A DNA stretch of 64,000 bases, taken from positions 1-64,000 of the forward strand of contig CM121342.1 of the NCBI GenBank assembly GCA_051530055.1, given 5' to 3'. Source of the DNA: Neoechinorhynchus agilis. Its lineage: Eukaryota > Acanthocephala. Shown here piece by piece: positions 1 to 11,543 of the stretch (within the stretch, counting starts at the first letter, position 1; each line of letters begins with the position of its first letter). The position numbers and the translations under genes are program-made. Under the pieces are notes generated by a model that was given only the letters and a program-made list of their open reading frames with translations, was not told where the DNA came from and made no database searches.

Positions 1-114
1 GGAAAACGTCCATTAACTTTACTTCTCTTTTCTGATTAGCGAGGTATTTTTCGGATTTTTTTCAAAAAACGAAGGAAAGGTTTCTTTTAAACGGAAAAGA
101 CTTTACTTCTCTTT
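1..114. other. Unassigned leader before 18S
   Basis: AT-rich sequence with no recognised gene. A short direct repeat (ACTTTACTTCTCTTTT) occurs near 17-32 and again near 101-116, immediately before the point where 18S homology begins. The missing first ~330 nt of 18S should lie here but do not, so this is a break in the rDNA unit rather than normal spacer. Confidence 0.5.
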
Positions 115-1465
115 TTGGTAGTTTATACGACTACCATGGTCGTAACGGGTAACGGGGAATCAGGGTTCGATTCCGGAGAGAGAGCATGAGAAACGGCTGT
201 CACATCCAAGGAAGGCAGCAGGCGCGCAAATTACCCAATCCCAGATTGGGGAGGTAGTGACGAAAAATAACGATGCCGTAATCTTCGGATTCGGCAATTG
301 GAATGAGAACAATCAAAATCCTTTATCGAGGATCGATTGGAGGGCAAGTTCTGGTGCCAGCAGCCGCGGTAATTCCAGCTCGAATAGCGGATGTTAAATT
401 TGCTGCGGTTAAAAAGCTCGTAGTTGGGAGTCAGGAGATGAACTGTGCGCTGTCATGTCACAAAATGACGTGTATAGCATTGCACCAGATTCACTTCTTT
501 AATTTCGCTGCTCCTGCGTCGTCGAAGACCCAATTAAGTTTGGGAGGCGCACTTTAAAGGGAAGGCGATTAACTACTTTGAGAAAATTAGCGTGCTTAAC
601 GCAAGCGACTTGCTTGAATACTGTTGCATGGAATAATGAGATAGGACCTTGGTTCTGTTTCGTTGGTTTCCGGAAGCCGAGGTAATGATTGATAGGGATA
701 AACGTGGGCATTCGTATTGTGGTGTTAGAGGTGAAATTCGATGATCACCGCAGGACGTACAACTGCGAAAGCATTTGCCAAGAATGTTTTCATTAATCAA
801 GAACGAAAGTTAGAGTTTCGAAGACGATTAGATACCGTCCTAGTTCTAACTATAAACTATGCCAACTGGGCATCTGGCGCTTGCAACAACAAAGCATCTC
901 CAGGCACCCCGCGGGAAACCAAAGTTATTGGGTTCCGGGGGGAGTATGGTTGCAAAATCGAAACTTAAAGGAATTGACGGAGGGGCACACCAGAAGTGGA
1001 GCCTGCGGCTCAATTTGACTCAACGCACGAAAACTTACTCGGTCCGAACACCGTGAGGATTGACAGGTTGACAGCTCTTTCTTGATTCGGTGGGTGGTGG
1101 TGCATGGCCGTTCGTAGTTGGTGGAGTGATTTGTCTGGTTTATTCCGATAACGAACGAGACTCTAGCCTATTAATTGGTGTGACGAGCAAGCCTCATATC
1201 ATTCTTGTTATTGAGTGGTAACGCCGTCAAAACGCTTCTTAGAGGGACAAGTGTCGTGAGGCACTCGAAGTTGAGCAATAACAGGTCTGTGATGCCCTTA
1301 GATGTTCGGGGCTGCACGCGCGCTACAATAGAGGCTTCAAAAGGCATTCCTGTTTCGAAAGGAACAGGGAATCATAAATGGCCTTCACGATTGGGATCGG
1401 AGATTGTAATTATTCTTCGTGAAAGAGGAATTCCTAGTAAGCGCGAATCATTATTTCGCGTTGAC

Positions 1466-1509
<44 letters not shown>

Positions 1510-1595
1510 CGCATGGTTTAGTGAGGTTTTCGGATAGATTGCATGGTGCCACAAGTGCCACTGCGAAATCTAAAAGTTTACCGAACTTAACCATT

Positions 1596-1651
<56 letters not shown>

Positions 1652-1653
1652 CA
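115..1653 (+). rRNA. 18S: 18S rRNA, 5'-truncated (copy 1)
   Basis: Small-subunit rRNA of cytosolic ribosomes. Universal landmarks are readable: GTGCCAGCAGCCGCGGTAAT (530 loop, ~353-372), GAATTGACGGAGGGGCAC (~971), TTTGTACACACCGCCCGTC (~1479) and the 3' end GTAGGTGAACCTGCGGAAGG followed by ATCATCA at ~1653. Homology starts abruptly at GGTAGTTTATACGACTACC, about 330 nt into a normal 18S, so the 5' domain is absent. The conserved loops inside this copy are unaltered, unlike the second copy at 46,325. It is followed directly by ITS1 and 5.8S in normal order. The end is set by the universal 3' motif; the start is a rearrangement breakpoint. Confidence 0.95.
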
Positions 1654-2010
1654 GAGAGATAGGTAGCACCTTCAAAAGGGTTGCCACACACATAACACGC
1701 GTGCCACGTTTCTTTATAAGAGGAGCGTGGTGGTGGTGGTATCAACGTAGACAAGTTAAATTGAAAAAGGTGGTCGTTGACTATCGTCATGAGCTGGCAA
1801 CGTGGTTGAATACGCGTTTGTAATCGTCACAGTTGTGACTATATTCAAAAACAGTGGGATCTTGGTAGTGACGTAGAGACAGTTGTGGTCGTGGTGGTCG
1901 TCGTCATCGTGAGTCTTTGTAAACCAAAGGTCATGATGGTGTGGTCGCGTACGTGTGCACAAGATGCGCACGTTCGAAGGCATGATATTAATATATATAA
2001 ATACACACAG
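1654..2010 (+). other. ITS1
   Basis: Internal transcribed spacer between 18S and 5.8S. It contains imperfect GTG/GTC trinucleotide tracts (about 1731-1742 and 1885-1910). Long open frames read through it on both strands are artefacts of this simple sequence. Boundaries follow the flanking rRNA ends. Confidence 0.85.
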
Positions 2011-2166
2011 TGTGCGGTGGATCACTTGGACCGTCGTTCGATGAAGAACGCCGCAAAGTGCGATAAGTTCCGCGAAATGCAGATCTCCTGGAACGGAAAA
2101 TGTTCGAACGCAAATGGCGACTGTGAATACAATATTCGCAGCCACATCCGACTGAGTAACGTTTAA
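2011..2166 (+). rRNA. 5.8S: 5.8S rRNA (copy 1)
   Basis: Recognised from GTGGATCACTTGGACCGTCG near its 5' end, CGATGAAGAACGCCGCAAAG (~2039) and GCGAAATGCAGATCTCCTGG (~2072), the conserved 5.8S core. The length of about 155 nt is normal. It pairs with the 5' end of 28S. The ends are approximate by a few bases. Confidence 0.93.
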
Positions 2167-2504
2167 TGCTAAAGTGAGCAAGTGTGGGTGAATGTCAATG
2201 GAAATTGATCTTCTGATCGTTGCCATTGACTTTACGGTTACTGCGTTTGCCTCTGGGTGACGCGCAGGAAACTAAGATAAGGTAAATGAGAAAAATTATT
2301 GCAGAGATGCCACTGCTAATATAGTTATGCAACACGTGAATCAATACTGTTGACGGTGAAAGGGTTCAATAATTGTGAAGGTATTTGAGTCGGTTAAATA
2401 TTGATCGTGCGTTCTACTTTCGAGTAGATGATGATGAGTTGTGTAAGATGAGGAGAGTACACGTTGTTGCATCATACTTTTATTAGCAGAATTGGCATGA
2501 AAGT
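2167..2504 (+). other. ITS2
   Basis: Spacer between 5.8S and 28S, AT-rich and without coding sequence. The start of 28S is taken at AGTCACGTTCTCAGTTCGG, just before the conserved CCGCTGAACTTAAGCATATC. Confidence 0.8.
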
Positions 2505-5085
2505 CACGTTCTCAGTTCGGATGGGAGAATCCGCTGAACTTAAGCATATCAATAAGCGGAAGAAAAGAAACCAACAGGGATTCCCATAGTAATGGCGAAT
2601 GAACAGGGAATAGTTCATAACTGAATCGCGCTGACTTGTCAGCTGCGAATTGTGGTGTACGATCAGTTTGTGGGTTCAGTTGCGTGGTAATAAGTCCAGG
2701 TTGAATACGGCTTTGGCCGAAGAGGGTGATAGTCCCGTATTTGCTACGCCTTGACTACTGTTCTCTAGAACTGATTTGTGAGTCGAATTGTTTGAGATTG
2801 CAATTCAAATATGTGTGGTAAACTCCATACAAAACTAAATATGACGGCGGTGCCGATAGCGAAGAAGTACCGTGAGGGAAAGTTGAAAAGGACTTTGAAA
2901 AGAGAGTTAAATAGTACGTGAAACTGCACATTGAAAAGCAAATGGGTACGCATAAGGTTCGGTCTTGGCAATTCAGATGTGTTATCTGCTGGTACATACA
3001 CACACACTCGTGTATGTGTACTGCAGCGTACATCGCAATTTGTTGGCTGACGCTCTGCATGACTTTGCCTCTGCCGCAGACGCGTTGAACTTCACCTATT
3101 GACTTTGTCGATATTGGTGAATTGACATTGGATGAGTTCGCAAGAGCACATATCTATGTGGTGGTCAAATTGCCTTTGCAGGCAACGGTCGGTTGAGGTT
3201 GAGTTTTTAAACTAAAATTGAGCATTCCAATGACGTAATCGCCAGCATCGTTGGATTCTTTCGGTGTTGTTTCACTCACTGTTAGGCTTGCTCGTCGATG
3301 TTGATTGCGGATTCAGTCGGATGTTCGAGAAGATAATGCGGGTAAAACGGCGGCATCATTTGAACCGTCTTGAAACACGGGCTAAGGAGTTCAACAAATG
3401 CGCGAGTTATCCAGATCAATAAAGCTGGATAGCATAGTTAACGCGAGTTTGTTAATGATTGTGATAACCAGCTGCGGTTATTGGCCGTTAGCCGGGTCAT
3501 CACCTATGATGGATGGCACATGCAAGGTACTGTTGGTTGTTGTTCGCAATTGAGCGTACATGTTGAGACCCGAAAGATGGTGAACTATGCCTGAGTAGGA
3601 TGAAGCCGGAGGAAACTCTGGTGGAGGTCCGTAGCGTTTTTGACGTGCAAATCAATCGTCAGATTTGGGTATAGGGGCGAAAGACTAATCGAACCATCTA
3701 GTAGCTGGTTCCCTTCGAAGTTTCCCCCAGGAAAGCTGGTGTTGCATAAGACAGTTTTATCTGGTAAAGCGAATGATTAGAGGCATTGGGGACGAATTGT
3801 CCTCGACCTATTCTCAAACTTTAAATGGGTAATAAGCTCGGTCACTTCTTCACAGTTGCTTATGCTGCTGCTGAGTGTCGGGTGTAAATGCGATGGCACC
3901 AAGTGGGCCATTTTTGGTAAGCAGAACTGGCGATGTGGGATGAACCAAACGTTGAGCTAGGGTGCCAAAAGTGCCTCTCATGAGATACCATGAAAGGTGT
4001 CAGTCGATATTGACAGCAGGACGGTGGCCGCAGAAGTAGGAATCCGCTAAGGAGTGTGTAAAAACTCACCTGCCGAATCGACTGGCCCTGAAAATGGATG
4101 GCGCTGGAGACGTATATCCATGCTTGACCGTCGATGCCAGACACAAATGTACAAATGGCTTGACGTGTAGAAGGGCGGATGCGGTGGTGTTGAAACTTGC
4201 ACCGTGAGGTGGAGTGAAGCCGCCGCTAGTGCAGATCTTGGTGGTAGTAGCAAGTATTCAAATGAGAGCATTGAAGACTGAAGTGGAGAAAGGTTCCATG
4301 TGAACAACATTTGGACATGGATCAGCCGATCCTAAGAAAACGTGCAAATTCGTGATTAAGCGTGTTGCATTGCGCAATACAATCGAAAGGGAATCGGGTT
4401 AATATTCCCGAGCCAGGATGCGGTTTATGCTTGATCTATTCAGATGTTCTTCTTGGGCAGATGGTGTTCAGCATAAGTGGTGACACGAGCAATCCCAGAG
4501 AATAACTATACGAAGTCTGGGAAGAGTTTTCTCTTCTTTGTTAGGAACTTTATCCCTGGAATTAGATCGTCTGTTGATAGGGTACACGTTCCGTAATGCA
4601 GCGCGATTCCTGCGATGTACCGAGCGCTTCGTATTGTCCTTGAAAATCTGGGTGCGAGAATATTCAGACCGTACCTGTTCGTACTGATTTCCGCAGCAGG
4701 TCTCCAAGGTGAGTAGCCTCTAGTCGATAGGGAAACGTAGGCAAGGGAAGTCGGCAAATTAGATCCGTAACTTCGGAAAAAGGATTGGCTCTACAAGCTG
4801 AGCTGGCCGGGCTGTCGCGAGAAGCGGTATGTTGTCGACTCTTTGATCTGTCTCAGTTATTTGCTCTTGCGAAAGAGTCGATTTCGAGGACGGAACTTGG
4901 TGCTGCGTACTGTGGGCAGCGATAGCTATGCTCCGCGTTTGTTCGACGTATCCAGACGGGTACGCTCGCTTCTTGCGCGGGGATCCGATCAGCGTTAAAC
5001 AGCTGGCCTAGAACTGGTATGGACAAGGGGAATCCAACTGTTTAATTAAAACAAAGCATTGCGATAGCTGTAATCGGTGTTGACG

Positions 5086-5116
<31 letters not shown>

Positions 5117-5170
5117 TAAAGTGAAGAAATTAATTTAAGCGCGGGTAAACGGTGGACGTAACTATGACTC
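2505..5170 (+). rRNA. 28S: 28S rRNA, 5' ~2.67 kb, cut at the R2 site (copy 1)
   Basis: Large-subunit rRNA. Landmarks: CTTAAGCATATCAATAAGCGG (~2539), CCGTCTTGAAACACGGGCTAA (~3366), GTGTGTAAAAACTCACCTGCC (~4055), GGTTCCATGTGAACAACAT (~4292) and GGTAAACGGTGGACGTAACTATGACTC ending at 5170. The last motif is the sequence just upstream of the R2 insertion site. The remaining 28S (from TAGCCAAATGCC) does not follow here; a truncated R2 fragment does. A complete 28S 3' part is found only at 56,124. This is the longest and best 28S stretch of the window. Confidence 0.95.
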
Positions 5171-5914
5171 ATCAGGTTCCTAAGAGGAGTTAAGCAAGGG
5201 GACCCCCTATCCCCATTGCTATTCGCGATCTGCGTCGACGAGGCACTGCAAGAGGTTCGCAATCTTCATCTGGGTTCTCAACTCAAAGGAGGGATTCGTT
5301 TATCGCATTTGGTTTATGCGGACGATGTCCTTCTAATTGCTGATGATTACGCGAACCTCCAAAAAACTATTGACATTCTTCAAGCTAAGCTCAAAGAGAA
5401 CATGCTCTTTCTGAGCCCAGAAAAATGTCAAACATATCGGCAAAGCTATAGATGCGGGAAGCTGGTGGTGGACAGAGAGTCCGATATCCGTATTAATGGA
5501 GTCGTACTCAAATCCATCATCGAAGGCGATCCAGTGAAGTACCTAGGTGGCACTCCGTGGAAGGAGACCACACTAGATGAAGCGCAAAGCGAACTGGAGA
5601 ACCTTTTTGCCGTTGCTAGTAGCGCCCTTGTGTCGCCCACACAAGCAGCGCATTTATTAAATGATTACGCGGTGCCATCCCTGTTGGCTAAGCTCGGAGC
5701 CTCATGGGATATATCGTCGACGAACCTGAGACGTATCGACGAGCTGTGGAGATCCAAATTGAAGAACCTCCTCAAGCTTCCGAGGAATCTCAGCGATGGC
5801 GCATTTTATCTGCCACTCTCAAAAGGTGGTCTAGGATTCAGAAGCCTAGAGGCAGTTATACCGAACACAATCGGCACATTTAATAAACGACTACGCAGGC
5901 CCCTTATTTATTAA
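5171..5914 (+). pseudogene. R2 retrotransposon RT fragment
   Basis: Open frame that enters from the 28S junction in the middle of the R2 reverse transcriptase. It shows the motif B region RRGVKQGDPLSPLLFA, the catalytic box LSHLVYADDVLLIADD, and the thumb segments VKYLGGTPWKETTLDEA, LLNDYAVPSLLAKLGA and SDGAFYLPLSKGGLGFRS. It is close to R2-A at 12,254. Everything upstream (zinc fingers, N-terminal domain, RT motifs 0-A) is missing, as expected for a 5'-truncated LINE, and it lies exactly behind 28S ending ATGACTC. The frame stops at 5914, where a different R2 fragment begins. Confidence 0.9.
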
Positions 5915-6938
5915 GAAAATAGCCGCCGCTTGGGACTTTTTGCCCACTGATTTCACTAAGATCGATAGTAAGTGGAGAACGCGGCTTAAGAGCATATTGC
6001 AGCCGCCCCGACACGTTTCGGACGGTGCGTTCCACCTACCACTGTCTAGGTTATCGATCAATCTACAACGAAATCATGACGATGCGCTTTAATTCCGTTC
6101 AAAAAGTGCTGGCCCGGTTTAATGGCCTTGTCAATGTCTCAAAGGAGGTAACGCAAATTAATAAGTTCCTCGAAGATCTAGGAATCAACGAACAATGCGG
6201 GAGCTTGAATGTCAATATAAACATTAATTCTTCTATTCACAGATCATTGATAAGTCTCTGGAAAGAGGCAATGACTCAAAGTCAAGGGCTCGACTGTTTC
6301 ACGAATGGCATGTTCGAACGGAATTTAATCTCCTTCCGGTATCGGCAAGACCGGTACAGTTCATATGTCGAACAAGTAAAGCTACGGCTTCAAATATTGG
6401 ACGTAGGTTCGGTGTTGGCACGAATGGATCCCAAGCGGAATAAGTCATGTCGACACTGCACGGCTTCAGATGAGACACAAGTTCATGTGTTGAACATGTG
6501 CGACCACTCCTCAACATCGATATCCAAAAGACATGATCATGTGCAGAGTCGACTTACTTGGACAGTGAAGAAGAAACAAGGCGTAGACTTCGAGGTCGTC
6601 GAAAGAAATAGATTCCACGATTCGGCCGGCAATCTTTACAAGCCAGATCTTATCCTGCATGACAAGCGCAATGGTACAGTATATATTGCCGATATTGTGG
6701 TATATTATGAGACTAATGGTCACCGTGCCGAGGAAATAATGTATGAAAATGAAGCAAAGTATCGCCCAATTGTACCGGTAGTCGCGCAAATATACAATTT
6801 TAAAGAACATCAAGTGCGCACAATCGGTCTTGCAGTTGGGTCAAGAGGCACCTATAGCCATTGTCTTCTTAAGCGGCCACGGATCCTACACATAAGCATA
6901 CGTACTGCACGTAACGCTCCCATGACTATTCGAAATAG
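5915..6938 (+). pseudogene. R2 C-terminal fragment: thumb, CCHC finger, endonuclease
   Basis: Second R2 piece, from another family than the one before it. It starts by repeating the thumb region (KIDSKWRTRLKSILQPPRHV, SDGAFHLPLS), so the two pieces overlap in protein terms and are a mosaic, not one gene. The long frame from 6025 holds the CCHC finger CRHCTASDETQVHVLNMC and the restriction-like endonuclease residues KPDLIL and VYIADIVVYYE (PD...D pattern), then the conserved LAVGSRGTYS. R2 similarity fades near 6938, where an integrase-like fossil takes over in a joined frame. The R2 3'UTR is absent. Confidence 0.88.
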
Positions 6939-8098
6939 ACATCTTCAAATACACTCAGATCTTGGCCACCCAGAGTCACCAGATTCTCACACTTTATCAA
7001 GGAAAACAACCTACCGTATACGATCGATGAAATACGACAAGTATGTTCCGAATGTCAAACGTGTTGCCGTATAAAACCAAGATTGCTAAAATCTAACAAT
7101 CTTCACCTTGTTAAGGCAACAAAACCTTTCGAACGTTTATCCGTCGATTTTAAAGGCCCTTTGCCCTCAACTACAAATGGAATGGCTTATCTTTTCGTTT
7201 CTGTGGACGAATTCTAACGGTTCCCGATTGCTTTCGCTGCCAGAGACTGTTCTGCCGAAACTGTTAAATTATGTATACGGCAAATATTCGCCATTTTCGG
7301 TTGCCCTGCTTATGTTCACTCGGACAAAGGAGCTTCATTCGTATCTCTAAGCGTACGTTCATGGCTAAACAGCTTAAGAATCTGTATCAACAATACGACA
7401 GCATTTCATCCACAGGGAAACGGGCAGTGTGAGAGAACTAACGGGACAATCTGGAGGACAATTTAACTCATGTTCGCCGACAAGAATCTACCGTCAAATC
7501 GATGGTCTGACGTCCTCCCCGAAGCCGTTTCCAGAATACGTTCCTTGCTGTGCACGAGTACGAATGCGTCCCCTCATCAACGAACCCATTACCTTCCTGG
7601 ATCACTGAAAATAGAAACGCGTATCTGAAAACCATGCCACAGCGATCGAAATACGACGATAAAGTATCCGAAGTCGAGATTATTGAGGGAAATGAAAAAT
7701 ACGCCACAATCGAACATCCGAGCGGTCGCCAAGAGATTGTCTCCAGCCAACGACTAGCGCCTTTTGGAACGTACAACTTGGCCGAGGACACGAGGACAAG
7801 GAGGATCCAGGCAACTCTCAGTCTCCGATTGGTAACAATTCTAACAATTCCTCGCGTCCGACGAGTGAATTGGGATCCTGTTGGGTTCAAGAAGACGGAC
7901 GAGATGTAAAAGGATCCTGCCGACTTCCGTTTTCAAACAAGGGGTAAATTGTGGTATATATTATCATAATAAAAACACAATATCAATATGCACCCCAGTT
8001 GCATAATACGCTAACAGTGTGAATGCGTGACTGCGCGAACCGCTGGCATCGTTTAGTTTTTATTTGAAAATAAAGCCTGAAGTTTGGTATCAGAATCA
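6939..8098 (+). mobile_element. Ty3/Gypsy-like fossil: integrase part and probable 3' LTR
   Basis: Fossil of an LTR retrotransposon. Recognisable parts are the integrase core and C-terminal region (about 7.1-7.9 kb, integrase words such as RLSVDFKGPLPS and AFHPQGNGQCERTNG). They are followed by a purine-rich stretch and a probable 3' LTR beginning at TGTGGTATATATTATC near 7950 and running to about 8098. Gag, protease, RT and RNase H are absent. It is heavily decayed with many breaks, old, and lies between two R2 fragments. The LTR end is uncertain. Confidence 0.7.
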
Positions 8099-8680
8099 GC
8101 ATTCGACCGTCTGAACCACAAATCCATTTTAAAAGCATTAAAGGACTACAAGTACCTAAAGCTACCGTACGGCAAGACCACAAAGAAGATAAAGATAACG
8201 AGAGGTGTCTTTCAAGGTGATCCACTATCTCCGTTGCTATTTTGTTTAACGATCGACGCGGCACTTTCAAAAAACCCGAAAAGCCAATTTCGGCAAGAAG
8301 GCATTCTAAACCATCTGGCTTGCGCCAATGATGAAGTCCTCATTGCGAAAGACGCCAGTGACCTTCAAGCACAGTAGGACGCTCTTACAAGTGCACTGAA
8401 GCAAAGTGGACAACATCTAAGTGCAGAAAAATCATGTGCTTAAGCACAGGACTTTAAGGACGGTCGACTGCGCGAATTAACAGAAACGTGAATCCTGTTA
8501 GGATAGGGCTGTCTACAAAATATAACCAGCGATGCAATTTCAAGACCAACTAAATAAGTGACTTCTGAAGATTAACAGCGCGAGACTCAGACCCACTCAA
8601 AAAGTTAACTTGTTCAACGATTATGCGGTTCTAAAAATCATCCATCAACTGGGAAGTGAACCTCGCGTATACTTGCCTCG
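8084..8680 (+). pseudogene. Degenerate R2-like RT fragment
   Basis: Old R2-type reverse transcriptase. SAFDRLNHKSILKALKD corresponds to motif A and ITRGVFQGDPLSPLLFCLTI to motif B. The catalytic YADD box is replaced by CANDEVLIA (8323-8344), so the copy is dead. A thumb segment (NLFNDYAVLKI) remains near 8607. It differs strongly from R2-A, suggesting a separate and older lineage. The frame is broken several times after 8377. Confidence 0.75.
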
Positions 8681-8719
8681 CTCGCGTACAGACGCCTCGC
8701 TCACTTAATGACAAGATGC

Positions 8720-9700
8720 CTCCCCGCTTCCGAAATTACTTGGAACGCGAGCGTAAAATAATGCGCAATCACTCAGGGCAATCAATTCCCAGTTTTTGAA
8801 AGAATTCGAGGTCGATGCAGCTATTACTTACGATGTGGGAAGCCGATCAATTTCGAGTCAAATACGTGTTCAAAGGCAAAGGAGTTAGGACTTCGAATTG
8901 TGGAACTTAGAAAGTCACGAACGATCGCGTTGTCCGCCGTTGCGTTTCATATTTTTGACAATCCGGCCTTCTTTCGAAAAGTTCATGCGCAACTGCTTGA
9001 AGAAATCGGAGCAAATCTATCATACTTCGAAAGTCTCTGTCAAGCACTGCCGGACGCAAACATTACAATAGAAGATGTGATTGAAGCGATACAGAAATGC
9101 CAAGTGCTATCACAACAGTTTATATTATGGGCAGCTGCGTCCGCTTATGAATGCGACTTCGTTGTAAATGGGTCAAATACAAGTGCTCCTCTAAGGATTC
9201 GATCCAGAAAAATAGCCAAGGCAACAGAACAGGTCTTTATCCACGCGTTCGAGTCTGCGCTGTTAATAACACGCAATCGAAGGACATGAGCAGACAGTGT
9301 AATAGAGCCTTATATTTCAACAATACTGCGCGGTCAGAAAACATTAATCCATTGACTGTGAACAAGCTTTACTGTGATCTCTTCCAAGGAACCTGCCAAC
9401 AAAATTTTACCCAACACAGATTACATGACGATACCTCATCACATAAAAATTGACCGATTATTACAAATGAGGAAATCAAAAGTGCTATTTGAGGAATAAA
9501 ACCAGGAAGTGCACTAGGGCCCGACAAAATATCGCTGCGAATTATAAAAGCATTTAATCGCGATCTTGTTGGTTTGACCGTTCTTTTTAACTCAATATTG
9601 CGACTAGAACATCCTAAAAAAGCATGGCTGGAGAAAAAACAATTCTCCTCCCAAAGAGCAAATGGAACTCACCGTCATATACATATCCAAAAATCTCTGA
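8720..9700 (+). pseudogene. Degenerate R2-like N-terminal domain to early RT
   Basis: Begins with RNYLERERKIMRN, matching the R2 segment HPRYRGFLETERDILR, although it lies downstream of RT sequence, so pieces are out of order. The open frame 8900-9289 (129 aa) matches the R2 block 'LRKGLTQALTAIAYHVLGNP', here LRKSRTIALSAVAFHIFDNP. Further on, ALYFNNTARS and LGPDKISLRIIKAFNRDLVG match the R2 region leading into RT, ending with KKTILLPKSK (~9640). About four breaks. Same old family as the preceding fragment by degree of decay. Confidence 0.72.
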
Positions 9701-9929
9701 GATCGATCACTATATCTTCGATTTTGCTATGAACCTTCAATCGGATAATACTTGCAAGATTTCGATCATAATGTCCAGTATTTGGACATCAAACCAGAAT
9801 AGACAAAGAGCGACCCGGTGCTTTCCGCCCCTGTTCGTGTCCAAACGAGACCTCCATCCTATCAACGAGTGTCCAAAAGTAATTGCTGCCATGATATACC
9901 GACAAGACGGAGTACTTCGCAGACTCAGA

Positions 9930-10190
9930 TGGACCCTCTTGACAAAGTTCTTCGATGCCGTGGAATTGGTCGAAAACTATAGGCTCCAAACCGTCGACGG
10001 AAAACCCCTCAAACGTGATCTTACCCTTCTTGACCGTCGGACAAATGAAGTCAAGGTCATTGATATAGCAGTGTTATTGTGAAACTCACAAAGACCGGGG
10101 CGAAGAAGTGATGGCACATAAAGAGGATAAGTATAGAGCAATAATTCCTGCAGTGGCAAAGTATTTTAAAGCAAATACCCACCTGCACTG
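9930..10190 (+). pseudogene. Degenerate R2-like endonuclease fragment
   Basis: The end of the frame 9624-10082 reads GKPLKRDLTLLDRRTNEVKV and IDIAVLL, equivalent to NLHKPDLILRDRTSGKVYIADVAVYYE of R2-A. The PD of the endonuclease core is changed to RD. The next frame continues KDRGEEVMAHKEDKYRAIIP, matching DRAEAVMSGKADKYQPLVP. The stop at 10080 falls just after IDIAVLL, within the active-site region, so it is inactive. Confidence 0.7.
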
Positions 10191-10260
10191 GTCATTCTAA
10201 ACTTTTAAACGAAAAGATTGCGGACGCGCAAGAGAAGAAAGCAATAATCGATGTAAATCA

Positions 10261-10497
10261 TTGAATTTGCAACAACCGGTGTCACGCAGGAGTGATGAAT
10301 TCGATGAACGTGTTGCTTGCGATATATGCAATCCAATGATCTATGGCTTGGGTTTCTGCAGTGCAATTGTCGACCGGTTAAAGAGGGACCACCAATCGTC
10401 GATTATCGCGGTTAAATACGGCTCGTGTCATAAAAATATAACGACGTGGTATCTGCACGCAGCCATGTTAACCAATGTCGGGAAAAAGATGAATTAA
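10261..10497 (+). pseudogene. R2 zinc-finger fragment
   Basis: Frame of 78 codons with CDICNPMIYGLGFCSAIVDR followed by LKRDHQ, a C-x2-C...H arrangement close to the third finger of R2-A (CPVCDFSLLGIGRYNSIVSH). A second partial finger with YGSCHKN and WYLHAAM follows. It is probably from an R2 N-terminal DNA-binding region, again out of order because it lies downstream of endonuclease sequence. Assignment rests on short similarity only. Confidence 0.5.
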
Positions 10498-10559
10498 AGA
10501 AAACGCAACCAATGGCAGAGCCGCAGTGTATCACTGCATCCTCAAATGCTATATCAATA

Positions 10560-10676
10560 ATCCCCCGTCTGCCGTATGATTGAAGACCTCACGTTTTGTA
10601 CAATACAAACTCAACGCAGGCGATCGACCTATTGAATGACTACGGAATTCCTCTCATGTAATCGCGAAGCTACAAA
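10560..10676 (+). pseudogene. R2 thumb scrap
   Basis: Around 10615-10675 one frame reads TQAIDLLNDYGIPLM, matching TQAAHLLNDYAVPVLLAKL of R2-A. Only this short segment is recognisable before spacer sequence begins. Confidence 0.6.
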
Positions 10677-10822
10677 GTGCCCATGTGTAGTGATTTGCGT
10701 AGTGACGCAGATGCCATGATCTGCATAGTGACGCAAATACACATGATATATACAGTGGTAGTGATAGCGTGCGATGGGAATATAAAAGTTATTGTAACTC
10801 TGCTCATGACATCTATTGGTGA
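10677..10822. repeat. Spacer with inverted repeat
   Basis: Short non-coding stretch. ATTTGCGT at ~10692 is mirrored by ACGCAAAT at ~10730, and inside them GCAGAT...ATCTGC form an inner dyad around GCCATG. The heptamer TAGTGAC occurs twice. No homology recognised; possibly decayed spacer. Confidence 0.35.
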
Positions 10823-11485
10823 CAGCCCATGGGAACAACATTTGGACATAGATCAGCCGATCTTAAGAAAACGTGCAAATTCGTGATTAAGCGTGTTGCA
10901 TATCGCAATATAATCGAAAGGGAATCGGATTAATATTCGTGAGCCAGGATGCGGCTTATGCTTGATCTATTCAGCAGGACGGTGGCCGCAGAAGTAGGAA
11001 TCCGCTAAGGAGTGTGTAAAAACTCACCTGCCGAATCGACTGGCCCTGAAAATGGATGGCGCTGGGGACGTATATCCATGCTTGACCGTCAATTCCAGAC
11101 ACAAATGTACAAATGGCTTGACGTGTAGAAGGGCGTTTGCGGTGTTGAAACTTGCACCGTGAGGTGGAGTGGAGCCGCCGCTAGCGCAGATCTTGGTGGT
11201 AGTAGCAAGTATTCAAATGAGAGCATTGAAGACTGAAGTGGAGAAAGGTTCCTTGTGAACAACATTTGGACATGGATCAGCCGATCCTAAGAAAACGTGC
11301 AAATTCGTGATTAAGCGCGTTGCATTGCGCAATACAATCGAAAGGGAATCGGGTTAATATTCAAGAGCCAGGATGCGGTTCATGCTTGATCTATTCAGAT
11401 GCAATGTGATTTCTGCCCAATGCTCCGAATGTTAAAGTGAAGAAATTAATTTAAGTGCGGGTAAACGGTGGACGTAACTATGACT
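10823..11485 (+). rRNA. 28S: Rearranged 28S fragment leading to an R2 insertion
   Basis: Three 28S blocks joined out of order. Positions 10823-10975 match copy-1 28S at about 4,300-4,445. Positions 10976-11399 match 4,014-4,445. From 11,400 the sequence jumps to about 5,087 and runs to GTAACTATGACT at 11,485, the upstream side of the R2 site. About 640 nt of 28S are missing at the jump near the shared word CAGATG/GCAATG. It is a pseudogene piece and forms the 5' flank of the full-length R2 that follows. Confidence 0.88.
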
Positions 11486-11543
11486 AATGACAACTCAACC
11501 AAATTTCACAAGTCCATAGTTATCTTCCCATTCTACCGAGAAC

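Noticed and set aside
303-1468. Several 60-90-codon frames inside 18S
   Set aside because: They overlap invariant rRNA structure; no protein similarity.
1756-2226. A 156-codon open frame on the minus strand across ITS1 and 5.8S, repeated at 48,029-48,469
   Set aside because: It is antisense to rRNA and spacer, and made of His/Asp-rich translation of GTG/GTC tracts. Its presence in both rDNA copies follows from the DNA similarity.
2995-3025. ACACACAC/TGTGTG palindrome as a mobile or regulatory element
   Set aside because: It lies in a variable expansion segment of 28S and is an expected rRNA hairpin.
3860-4757. Minus-strand frames of 80-95 codons in 28S, repeated in copy 3
   Set aside because: Antisense of conserved 28S; shadows of rRNA conservation.
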